Of a stretch of 19,649 bases of DNA, positions 1-7,194 are shown in pieces. The first letter of the stretch is position 1, and each line of letters opens with the position of its first letter. The position numbers and the translations under genes are program-made. Below the pieces are notes generated by a model. It saw nothing but the letters and a program-made list of their open reading frames with translations. It was not told the DNA's origin and did no database searches. This DNA comes from Palsa-883 sp035696165 (GTDB lineage Bacteria > Pseudomonadota > Alphaproteobacteria > Acetobacterales > Acetobacteraceae), in NCBI GenBank assembly GCA_035696165.1, contig DASRQX010000062.1:1-19649 (forward strand). The letters are read 5' to 3'.

Positions 1-1230
1 CAGGCGATCGTCGGCAGTCCCACGCTCGATGCGGCAAAAGCAAGACTGGCAGCGGCGCGGGAGACGGTCACGGCAACCACGGGCGCGCTTTACCCCCAGG
101 TAGGCTTCAGTGCCAGCGCCACGCGTGAGAAGGTCAGCGCCTCGGCGTTCGGATTGCACCCGGACCAAGTAGTTCTTCCGCCGAATTTCAATCTGTTTCA
201 GCTCGGCCCAACCGTCAGCTACGCGCTTGACATATTCGGTGGCACGCGTCGCCAGATCGAGCAGGAAGCTGCATTGGCCGATTACCAACGCGATGAGCTC
301 GATGCGGCCTATTTGACTCTGACCGGCAATGCGGTGACGCAGGCGATCCAGGTGGCCGCGATCCGCGCCCAGCAGAAAGCCGTCAGCGATACGCTGGACA
401 TCGATCGGCAGAATCTGGCGCTCGTGCAGGCGGAGCGCCAGGCCGGAACCGTACCTGATAATGATGTGGTCACCGCCGAAAGCCAGCTTGCCGCGGATGA
501 GACATTGCAGCCCGGGCTCGATCAGCAGCTAAGCGTGGCCAGGCACGCGCTGGCTGTCCTGCTGGGTCGCGCACCCGGCGATTGGTCGCCACCTGACTTC
601 GATTTGGCCGCGCTGACGCTGCCTGAGCAACTGCCTGTCAGCCTGCCGTCGGAACTCGTCCACCAGCGGCCTGATATTCAGGCGGCCGAAGCGCAGCTGC
701 ACGCTGCCAGTGCACAGATTGGCGTTGCGACGGCACAACTTTATCCCGCCATAACTCTCTCGGGCGGGGTCAGTGCGTCGGCGCTGGATCCGGGGCATCT
801 GTTCAGTCCGTCCGGCCTTGTCTGGAGCATCGCCGCGGGGCTCACCCAACCGATCTTCGACGGCGGTACGCGGCGGGCGGAGCAACGGGTCGCGCTGGCC
901 TCTTTCAAGGCGTCCGCCGCGGATTACCAACAAACGGTGCTGCAAGCCTTTGGGCAAGTGGCCGATATCCTGCAAGCGCTGACCCACGATGCGAATCTCT
1001 TGGTCGACGAACGGCGCGCACTCGATATGGCGTCCCAGTCCGTGCGTCTGCAACGCCTTACTTATGGCAATGGGACGACCGGAATTCTCGATTTGCTGGA
1101 TGCACAGCGCCAGTACCAGCAGGCGTTGCTTGGCTATGTCCGGGCGGAAGCGCAGCGCTACCAGGACACAATCCAGTTGCTGGTGGCAATGGGTGGCGGT
1201 TGGTGGGACGCAAATCGTCACCTTGGCTGA
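1..1230 (+). CDS. Outer-membrane efflux protein, NodT/OprM type (5' end outside window)
   Basis: This is the outer-membrane channel of a tripartite (RND- or MFS-linked) efflux pump of the TolC superfamily. The frame is open from base 1, so the start, lipoprotein signal and first helices lie outside the window; 409 residues are visible of about 460-500 usual for the family. Two outer-membrane efflux repeats can be seen. The second begins near the signature LPSELVHQRPDIQAAEAQL and continues through IGVATAQLYPAITLSGG, QPIFDGG and GILDLLDAQRQYQQALL, all typical of the NodT lipoprotein group. It ends at a TGA followed by a gene-poor stretch, so it is probably the last gene of an efflux operon whose fusion protein and inner-membrane pump would lie upstream. 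Family assignment is secure; the substrate cannot be told. Confidence 0.95.
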   Translation, partial: QAIVGSPTLDAAKARLAAARETVTATTGALYPQVGFSASATREKVSASAFGLHPDQVVLPPNFNLFQLGPTVSYALDIFGGTRRQIEQEAALADYQRDELDAAYLTLTGNAVTQAIQVAAIRAQQKAVSDTLDIDRQNLALVQAERQAGTVPDNDVVTAESQLAADETLQPGLDQQLSVARHALAVLLGRAPGDWSPPDFDLAALTLPEQLPVSLPSELVHQRPDIQAAEAQLHAASAQIGVATAQLYPAITLSGGVSASALDPGHLFSPSGLVWSIAAGLTQPIFDGGTRRAEQRVALASFKASAADYQQTVLQAFGQVADILQALTHDANLLVDERRALDMASQSVRLQRLTYGNGTTGILDLLDAQRQYQQALLGYVRAEAQRYQDTIQLLVAMGGGWWDANRHLG

Positions 1231-1988
1231 TAACGGCAATCCAGTCGGTGGAGGTGGCAATGATTGACAGCCGTGTCCGGCCCGCATCTCTCATACTGTC
1301 GCGGGATGATGGCCCAGGCAGTGTCGGGCATTGTCGTGCCAACGGGTTTTCGCGCCGCAGCGCATACCGGTTGTGTTTGCAAGGTGCGAAAACCTGTTGG
1401 CGCGGCAAGGACCAAGCCAGCACCCGCGAGAGTGTGAGAAATGCGGGCTAGATTGACGGCGGATCAACGGCGGTCACGACGCGCGCGGTAGCCTGGATGG
1501 CGGTGCTCGCCGATCTCCCTATCGACACAGTGGAACCATGGATCCGCTCGCCAAACCTGGGGTTGATCACTTGATCCATGAGGCAGACCGCAATGCACAG
1601 GCATCTTTCGACCAGCATCGCAACCATGGTGGCGCTCATGGCGGCGCGCCGTGCCACTTCTGGCGGAGACGGTACGCCAACGACATTCAGTCAGGACCAG
1701 ATTGCCCGGATCGACGCGTACCTCAGTGACGACGAACCGGCCGTATCGGCTACGCCACACGAAGCCGCACGCCGAAGCGTATCCGGCGGGCTGGGGCCTT
1801 AATCTGATCATCTGGACGTTACCGATCGCGTGTACTGTCGCCCCAACACCGAGCCGGCCTGTCGCTCAACGGACCATCAGGTCGGTGTCGCGACCATATG
1901 TTCGCGGCCCGACAGGGAGGCTGCGAGAGCAAGCTGCTGCGGGGTGCAAAACTGATGTTCAACAGTACATTTTGGAGGAGGCACGAAA
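1231..1988. other. Gene-poor stretch between efflux gene and ACP gene
   Basis: About 760 bases with no recognisable intact gene. It contains the palindromic element at 1279-1449. Several short open frames exist on both strands but none has a good ribosome binding site or a recognisable product. A minus-strand frame around 1736-1811 translates to a stretch resembling the biotinyl-lipoyl half-motif of HlyD-type membrane fusion proteins (VTEVRVDPGNLVLT). This is too weak to call a gene but could be a decayed relic of one. Confidence 0.5.
1279..1449. repeat. Long imperfect palindrome, MITE-like element
   Basis: Two nested pairs of inverted arms are visible. The outer arms are 1280-1305 and 1423-1448, 26 bases each with three mismatches, starting GCCCGCAT and ending TCGCGGG. 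The inner arms are 1331-1353 and 1386-1408, 23 bases with three mismatches, around GGTTTTCGC/GCGAAAACC. The unpaired centre is about 32 bases. Folded, the whole forms one long hairpin interrupted by an internal loop. The outer arm together with its neighbouring bases recurs at 17451-17489, so the unit belongs to a dispersed family. No transposase is encoded. A non-autonomous palindromic element or REP-like unit is the likeliest explanation. Confidence 0.75.
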
Positions 1989-2306
1989 ATGTCCACGCAC
2001 GCCAACAGCCATCACAAGTCGCGACGAAAGATGCACAAAGCGACGAACGATACGTTCGAACGAGTCAGGTCGGTCGTGGTGAACCATTTTGGCGTTGATC
2101 CGCGCAAGGTATCGCTTATGGCATCGTTTATCGATGATCTGGGTGCCAACAGCCTGGATGCGATAGAACTGGTCATGGCGTTCGAGGATGCGTTCGATGT
2201 CATGATCCCAGACAGCGCGGTGGAGACCATTGTCACCATGCAAGATGCGGTGGATTGCATCGAGCAGCGAAAGAGGCTGCGGCGTCCAGGCGTGCCGGGT
2301 TCGTAG
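1989..2306 (+). CDS. Acyl carrier protein with N- and C-terminal extensions
   Basis: A phosphopantetheine-binding carrier protein that holds acyl chains as thioesters. The motif DDLGANSLDAIELVMAFEDAF contains the prosthetic-group serine at residue 55 (GANSLD in place of the commoner GADSLD). The four-helix carrier core spans roughly residues 20-95 of 105. The chain is longer than the usual ~80 residues: about 15 basic and His-rich residues precede the core and about 12 follow it. The start at 1989 is chosen because GGAGGAG at 1973-1979 sits at good spacing; a later ATG at 2031 would remove the extension but has no such site. No ketosynthase, acyltransferase or AMP-ligase gene adjoins it, and its base composition looks less GC-rich than the his genes. 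It is a stand-alone ACP, not obviously the fatty-acid acpP; the partner is unknown. Confidence 0.88.
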   Translation: MSTHANSHHKSRRKMHKATNDTFERVRSVVVNHFGVDPRKVSLMASFIDDLGANSLDAIELVMAFEDAFDVMIPDSAVETIVTMQDAVDCIEQRKRLRRPGVPGS

Positions 2307-2852
2307 GGCGTCCCTACGGCAAGTTCCGGCAACCGGGAAATACCGGTCCAGGCCGGCCCCCAAATGATGCCATAGGTGTGGTTCGCGGGACCTGCACCGA
2401 CCTGTCACTTTAGCGACCTGTCATTTCATATATCCAGGGCATATGTCCTGTGCCGATGTCTTGTGCTGGGCCGGCGGTCATACGACGCCCCCGGGGGGGG
2501 GCAATATGTCGGGTGGCTTGACAACCGGATACCAGGTCCGATGCTCCAGCTTGCGAGGTGCGCAAGCACTTGAGTGTTGTGCAGGCATACGCGCGATCGG
2601 CTTGGGTACCACGTCGCATCTGCAACGCCGAAGGCCGCGGCGACGGACCATTATCACGAACGAGAGACCCGAAGCCGACGGGAGCTGGCTGGGCGAGGTC
2701 ACGGATCCTGGACGAAGGCGGCAACCTGCACCTGCGCGGGGCTTTATGGATGTGCCAATGCTGGGGGCAGCCAGATATGGCACAAGTTCACCGGACGTCT
2801 GGCGGCTGCGCGCGGATTGGCGCGAATGTCGGAATGTGTATGAGGAAGAGCA
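2307..2852. other. Gene-free stretch with a C5G9 homopolymer run
   Basis: About 545 bases in which I see no credible gene. Open frames on both strands lack recognisable motifs and good starts. It contains a C5G9 run at 2488-2501 and a short direct repeat (GACCTGTCA) near 2399 and 2416. It may carry the promoter of the downstream MlaC-like gene, but I cannot point to a convincing one. Confidence 0.5.
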
Positions 2853-3518
2853 ATGATGACGCACGATATCCCCCCGATCGGACGCCGCGGTCTGCTGGAT
2901 CTCGCGATCGCCGCATTCGTGGTCGCGGTGCCATGGCGGTCGGCAAGCGCCGCGGCCACAGACGACGCCGCGGCGATCGCACCGATCCAGCGGTTTGACA
3001 ACGCGTTGCTCGCGGCGATGAAGGCGGGGAGCGGCACGCCGTTCGCCGAACGCTATGGCGCGCTTGCGCCGGTGATCGAGCAGGTCTTCAACTTGGAGGC
3101 GGTGCTTGCGGCCTCGGTCGGTCTTTCCTGGCAGACGCTGCCGGCCGCGCAGAAGCCGGCGCTCATGAAGGCCTTCCGCCGCTACACGGTTGCGACCTAC
3201 GCCGCGAACTTCAGCAGCTACAATGGCCAGAGTTTCCAGGTCTTGCCGACGACGCGCGAGGTCGGCAACGGCGAGACGGTGGTGCAAACCAAGCTGGTGC
3301 GCGCCGATGGCTCGTCGGTCGAGCTCGATTACGTGATGCGCCACTTTCCGGCCGGGTGGCAGGTGGTGGACGTGCTGTCGGACGGCTCGATCAGCCGCGT
3401 CGCCGTGCAGCGTGCGGATTTTCGCGAACTGCTGCTGTCCGGCGGCGTGCCAGGGCTGACGGCCGCCCTGGAGCGCAAGGTCGACAACCTCTCTGGCGGC
3501 AAGCTACCGCCAGAATAG
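2853..3518 (+). CDS. MlaC/HpnM-like secreted lipid-binding protein
   Basis: Periplasmic phospholipid- or hopanoid-carrier protein of the MlaC/Ttg2D (toluene-tolerance) family, whose Acetobacteraceae members include HpnM, associated with hopanoid synthesis. The N-terminus has a charged GRR stretch at about residues 10-12, a hydrophobic segment (LLDLAIAAFVVAV) and an Ala-rich cleavage zone near residues 31-34, so it is exported, possibly by Tat. The mature part shows family features: FAERYGALAPVIEQVFNLEAV, a central FRRYTVATYAANFSSYNG segment and VVQTKLVRADGSSVELDYVMR. Its 221 residues match the family's usual 200-220. The start has GAGGAAGAG just upstream; an adjacent in-frame ATG at 2856 is an alternative. 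The MlaD/E/F partners and hpn genes are absent here, so the exact lipid cargo is open. Confidence 0.85.
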   Translation: MMTHDIPPIGRRGLLDLAIAAFVVAVPWRSASAAATDDAAAIAPIQRFDNALLAAMKAGSGTPFAERYGALAPVIEQVFNLEAVLAASVGLSWQTLPAAQKPALMKAFRRYTVATYAANFSSYNGQSFQVLPTTREVGNGETVVQTKLVRADGSSVELDYVMRHFPAGWQVVDVLSDGSISRVAVQRADFRELLLSGGVPGLTAALERKVDNLSGGKLPPE

Positions 3519-3672
3519 GGGGTGTGGAGACCGGTGCATCCATACCTCCGGCGCCTGCCTGGTTCGTCTCGTGGAAAGGCAAAGCTGATGGGGTTCAGCG
3601 TCGGGCCCGGGATGGGGATCAGAAAGTCATGGTGTCGGCGCTGCGGTGTTGGTGGGCGTTGCCCGGTATGAT

Positions 3673-4311
3673 TCACGCCTTGAGGCGGACCTTGACCGGT
3701 TTGCCGGCGGCGGCGCGCCACAAGTACCAGGCGGCGAGGGAGCGATACGGCGCCCAGGCGGCGCCAATCTCGGCCAGTGCGCGCGGCTTGGGCTGTGCGT
3801 CCAGCCCGTACACCACGCGGTAACCCTCGCGCACACCAAAATCGTCCACCGGCAGCACGTCGGGGCGGCCCAGGCCGAAGATCAGCAGCATCTCGACCGT
3901 CCAGCGACCGACGCCGCGGATGCCGGTCAGGCGTTCGATCAGCGCCTCATTGCTCAGCCGTGCGGCGCCGCGGCGGGTGGGAATGGTGCCGTCCAGCGCG
4001 TTCGCGCAGATGGCACGCAAGGAGGCGATCTTGCCGGCGGAGAAGCCGCAGCTGCGCAGCACGACCTCCGTGTGCTGCAGCACGGCGGCGGGAAGCGGGA
4101 AGCTGGCGTCGGGATGCAGTGCGATGAAGCGCGCCAGGATCGCCTGTGCCGCGCGGCGGTGCAGTTGCTGATGGGCGATCGCGCGCACCAGCGCCTCATA
4201 GGGGCTGCACTGGTGATCGATCTCCGCGGCGAGCAGCGGCGGGCCGACGCGGTGAATTAACCCAGCGAAGGCGCGGTCACGAGACAGGTGGCGAATTGCC
4301 GCGGCGGACAT
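3673..4311 (-). CDS. DNA-3-methyladenine glycosylase II (AlkA/MAG-type, HhH-GPD)
   Basis: A base-excision-repair glycosylase that removes alkylated purines such as 3-methyladenine. The C-terminal half shows the helix-hairpin-helix LTGIRGVGRWT (about residues 128-138) followed by the Gly/Pro-rich loop and catalytic aspartate in DVLPVDDFGVREG (Asp157, second D of the pair, equivalent to AlkA Asp238). The PYEALVRAIAHQQL segment near residues 38-50 is also typical. From the ATG at 4311 the protein is 212 residues, close to the MAG1/short AlkA type that lacks the AlkA N-terminal domain. The frame extends to a TTG at 4347, but that adds only low-complexity residues. Neither start has a clear Shine-Dalgarno site, so the start is the least certain part. 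It converges on the MlaC-like gene. Confidence 0.92.
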   Translation of the reverse strand: MSAAAIRHLSRDRAFAGLIHRVGPPLLAAEIDHQCSPYEALVRAIAHQQLHRRAAQAILARFIALHPDASFPLPAAVLQHTEVVLRSCGFSAGKIASLRAICANALDGTIPTRRGAARLSNEALIERLTGIRGVGRWTVEMLLIFGLGRPDVLPVDDFGVREGYRVVYGLDAQPKPRALAEIGAAWAPYRSLAAWYLWRAAAGKPVKVRLKA

Positions 4312-4469
4312 AGGATTGCGTATCGCTTTGTTCGCGCCGCGGGGCAACCGGTTGATGCAGGGCCGGCACGCGATTTGCGGTGTGCTCGAATGCCTTGCAA
4401 CCGGTGATCGCTGCGCCCAGAATCCAACCGGACCTAACGCGAATCCTGTGTCGCGTGCGGGGGGTGGAA

Positions 4470-4679
4470 ATGCGCCAGAACTATCATGTGCTGGACGAGA
4501 CCGACGACCAGGAGGCCGCTGATCGGCAGACGGCGAGCCTGGCCGGCGTCGCGATCACGTTGGTGCTGCTGGTGGTCGGCCTGTTTCTGGTCCACGAGTT
4601 GCACAGCAAAGGGATGATCGAGGACTGCTTGCTTGCGGGACGCAGCAACTGCGACGCGGTGCTGGCGAACCTGCCCTGA
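4470..4679 (+). CDS. Small single-pass membrane protein, conserved hypothetical
   Basis: A 69-residue protein starting at the ATG at 4470, preceded by the purine-rich GGGGGTGGAA; an earlier in-frame ATG at 4380 is less likely. An acidic N-terminal segment (DETDDQEAADRQ) is followed by a single hydrophobic helix at about residues 24-46 (AGVAITLVLLVVGLFLVHEL). A short C-terminal tail carries two cysteines (EDCLLAGRSNCD). Small proteins with this plan, a TM helix then IEDCLxxGRxNC, recur in Acetobacteraceae as far as I recall. The cysteine pair would face the periplasm if the acidic end is cytoplasmic. Function unknown. It lies divergent from the glycosylase gene. Confidence 0.72.
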   Translation: MRQNYHVLDETDDQEAADRQTASLAGVAITLVLLVVGLFLVHELHSKGMIEDCLLAGRSNCDAVLANLP

Positions 4680-4998
4680 TCCGCTGGGGCCGATCCGCTG
4701 AACCTGGCCCGCCGGGCCGCTGTCGACCGAGTTCGTGGTGCGCCTGTGGGGCGCGGTCTCGATCGGCCCTATCGGCGGCGCCGCCGTGCGCAAATTAATC
4801 TTGGTTCAACGCCATGGAATCTCGAGCGCGTGCGATGTCTCAGCGGCGACGTCGCTGCTGACATGCACCCCGCCGGCGAGTTCACCGCCCGCGGGATGTT
4901 CGAGGCCAGGCGAAACCAATCCGGCAGGGCCGCCTGATTACGTGTCGGACGGGTCGCCCGTCGGCCGTTCAGATTTGCTCAGACGCTGGCAGGTTTGC
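4680..4998. other. Intergenic stretch, no gene seen
   Basis: About 320 bases between the small membrane-protein gene and the end of the minus-strand symporter gene. Frames are open but show no recognisable domain and no good start. Its only visible structure is the first copy of a 20-base tandem repeat at 4970-4989. Confidence 0.45.
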
Positions 4999-5009
4999 TC
5001 AGACACTGG
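4970..5009. repeat. Tandem duplication, 2 x 20 bases
   Basis: Copies at 4970-4989 and 4990-5009 agree at 18 of 20 positions (CAG[A/G]TTTGCTCAGAC[G/A]CTGG). The stop codon of the minus-strand symporter (4999-5001) lies in the second copy. Confidence 0.8.
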
Positions 5010-6753
5010 GTGCCATTGGTTCGAACGGGATCTCCCGATCGCCCGAATGCATCGACATGTCGCCGGCGAAGATATCGCGGTCCTTGGTCTCCGGCACGAA
5101 GAGCAGGCCAATAACGACCGTCGCACCGGCGATCACGATCGGATACCAGAGACCGAAGTAAAGGCTGCCTGTTTGCGCGTTCATCGCGAACATGGTGGCG
5201 GGCAGCAATCCGCCGAACCAACCATTGCCAATATGATACGGTAGCGACATGGCGGTATAGCGGATGCGGGTTGGGAACAACTCGACGAGGGCGGCTGCCA
5301 CCGGGCCATAAACCATCGTCACCAGGACGATCAGGAACGTCAGCAGCAGTACCAGCTTAAACGGTTGCGAACGGAAGATGTCCCACGGATGCGCCATTTT
5401 GACGACCGACGGATTGGACGCCGCCGGATACCCAACCGCGGTCAACGTGTCGGCCAGATCCTTGGCGAATGTCGGGGATTTCGCACTGATCGTCTTATCG
5501 CCAATCTTGATACTGGTGTCGGTTCCGGCCGGTACGTCCTGCTGCGAATAGACCACCGAGGCACGCGCCAGCGCACCCTTGGCCACGTCGCATCCAGTGG
5601 TGAACTTCGCCGTTCCAACCGGATTGAACTGGAACGAGCACTCTGCCCGATCGGAGAGCACCGACACTTTCACTGTTTCATTCGCCTGGGCCAAAGCAGG
5701 GTTGGCGATTTCAGCTATCCACTGGAAGACAGTGAAGTAAGTGACCACGGCGATCAGGCAGCCGCCCAGTATGATCGGTTTGCGGCCGATCTTATCGGAC
5801 AGCCAGCCGAACAGGACGAAACCGCCGGTGCCCAACGCCAGCGACCACGCCACCAGCATGTTGCCAGTGAAACCATCGACCTTCAGCACCGCCAGCAGGA
5901 AGAACAGTGCGTAGAACTGCCCGGAGTACCAAACTACCGCCTGGCCCATGACCAGCCCCAGCAGTGCCAGGATCGCCCATTTGGCGTTGCTCCATTGGCC
6001 GAAAGCCTCGCTCAGGGGTGCCCGGGAATGAGTGCCTTGCTGCTTCATTCGCAGAAATGCCGGGCTTTCCGCCAGTTGCATCCGGATCCAGACCGAGATC
6101 GCCAGCAGCAAAATCGACACCAGGAACGGAATGCGCCAACCGGAAATCCACATGGTGGAGGTCGGAGCACCTTGGAAATCGGCGGTGGACATGGACGACT
6201 GGGTGAACAAGATGATCAATAGCGACAGGAACAGGCCCAGAGTCGCCGTGGTTTGGATCCAACTGGTGTAGAAGCCGCGGCGGCCCTGCGGGGCGTGCTC
6301 GGCGACATAGGTCGCGGCGCCGCCATACTCTCCGCCGAGCGCCAGCCCCTGCAACATACGCAGCGCGATCAGGATCACCGGTGCAACGAAGCCGATCTGA
6401 TCCGAGGTGGGCAGCAAGCCGACGATGAAGGTCGAGGACCCCATGATGGTGATGGTGATCAGGAACGTGTATTTCCGCCCCACCAGATCGCCGATCCGGC
6501 CAAACACCAGCGCGCCGAACGGCCGCACCAGGAAGCCCGCAGCGAATGCCAACAGCGCGAAGATGTTGCGGGTTCCTTCGGGGAACTGGCTGAAGAACTT
6601 GGCACCGATGATGACGGCGAGCGAACCGTAAAGGTAGAAGTCATACCACTCGAAGACGGTCCCCAGAGACGAGGCAAGGATGACCTTCTTTTCTTCGCCG
6701 GTCATGGCGCGGGTCGGACTGGCGGCGCCCGCCTGTGACATGGATACAATCAT
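4999..6753 (-). CDS. MFS metabolite:H+ symporter (MHS family) with a large inserted loop
   Basis: An inner-membrane secondary transporter of the major facilitator superfamily, MHS branch (relatives include KgtP, ShiA and ProP). The N-terminal motif LGTVFEWYDFYLYGSLA is the hallmark of that branch. FGRIGDLVGRKYTFLITI is the loop 2-3 MFS signature and FGWLSDKIGRKPIILGG its second-half equivalent. The start at 6753 is chosen because GGAAGGGGAA precedes it; upstream the frame stays open but is low-complexity. The protein is 584 residues, well above the ~430-450 of ordinary MHS members. The excess is largely an insert of roughly 110 residues at about 345-460 with two cysteines (372 and 388), between membrane segments of the second half. 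Long MHS members with such an insert exist in proteobacteria. Substrate not predictable. Confidence 0.92.
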   Translation of the reverse strand: MIVSMSQAGAASPTRAMTGEEKKVILASSLGTVFEWYDFYLYGSLAVIIGAKFFSQFPEGTRNIFALLAFAAGFLVRPFGALVFGRIGDLVGRKYTFLITITIMGSSTFIVGLLPTSDQIGFVAPVILIALRMLQGLALGGEYGGAATYVAEHAPQGRRGFYTSWIQTTATLGLFLSLLIILFTQSSMSTADFQGAPTSTMWISGWRIPFLVSILLLAISVWIRMQLAESPAFLRMKQQGTHSRAPLSEAFGQWSNAKWAILALLGLVMGQAVVWYSGQFYALFFLLAVLKVDGFTGNMLVAWSLALGTGGFVLFGWLSDKIGRKPIILGGCLIAVVTYFTVFQWIAEIANPALAQANETVKVSVLSDRAECSFQFNPVGTAKFTTGCDVAKGALARASVVYSQQDVPAGTDTSIKIGDKTISAKSPTFAKDLADTLTAVGYPAASNPSVVKMAHPWDIFRSQPFKLVLLLTFLIVLVTMVYGPVAAALVELFPTRIRYTAMSLPYHIGNGWFGGLLPATMFAMNAQTGSLYFGLWYPIVIAGATVVIGLLFVPETKDRDIFAGDMSMHSGDREIPFEPMAPSV

Positions 6754-7194
6754 GGTCGCGTTCCCCTTCCCCGTGCTTCCGGCACCAGCGACCTGTCTCG
6801 GCCGCTTCTCTTTGTACTGTATCCGCCGCTTCAACGATTCGGCCGTCAGTATGCGTTGTGCATAGACATTCCGTGAATTCGATGCAAATGGACCGGGATC
6901 CGTCGGCATTCCCGACGATCTCCGGGCGTGGCCGGGTGGGCCAGGTCGGTACGGTGCCGCGACAGGTCGCCGCTATGGGAGGCGACGGCCTGATCGCGAC
7001 GGCTCTTGCACCGATACGTATTACTGCGATTTTTGTAATGGATGGCTGCGATCCGCAGTGGGATCGTGGCACGATCGGGTGCTGCCGGCGCATCGTTTGG
7101 TCATGGCGCCGGGACCGTTGTTCGTGCATTTGTCCGGCGTGGGTTCGAACGCTCGTGCGCACCCAAGCGGCGTGTGGGACAGTCGTCTCGCGCG
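6754..7194. other. Intergenic stretch upstream of the symporter gene
   Basis: About 440 bases between two minus-strand genes. It contains adjacent small inverted repeats near 7050-7079, including GATCGTG-G-CACGATC, that could form hairpins downstream of the aminopeptidase gene. No run of T follows, so calling them a terminator would be a guess. The symporter promoter should lie here but no clear -35/-10 pair stands out. No gene seen. Confidence 0.45.

Noticed and set aside
529..1287. Open frame of 252 codons on the minus strand
   Set aside because: It is antisense to the clear efflux-protein gene, arginine-rich, and shows no domain.
1448..1811. Two overlapping minus-strand frames with faint HlyD-like wording
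   Set aside because: Only a dozen residues resemble the biotinyl-lipoyl motif, the frames would need a shift, and there is no start; kept only as a remark in the intergenic entry.
5365..6222. Open frame of 285 codons on the plus strand
   Set aside because: Antisense to the symporter; its composition (many R, Q, H) is that of a GC-rich shadow frame.
6754..6909. Upstream extension of the symporter to 636 residues
   Set aside because: The extra 52 residues match nothing of the family and the ATG at 6753 has a strong ribosome site.
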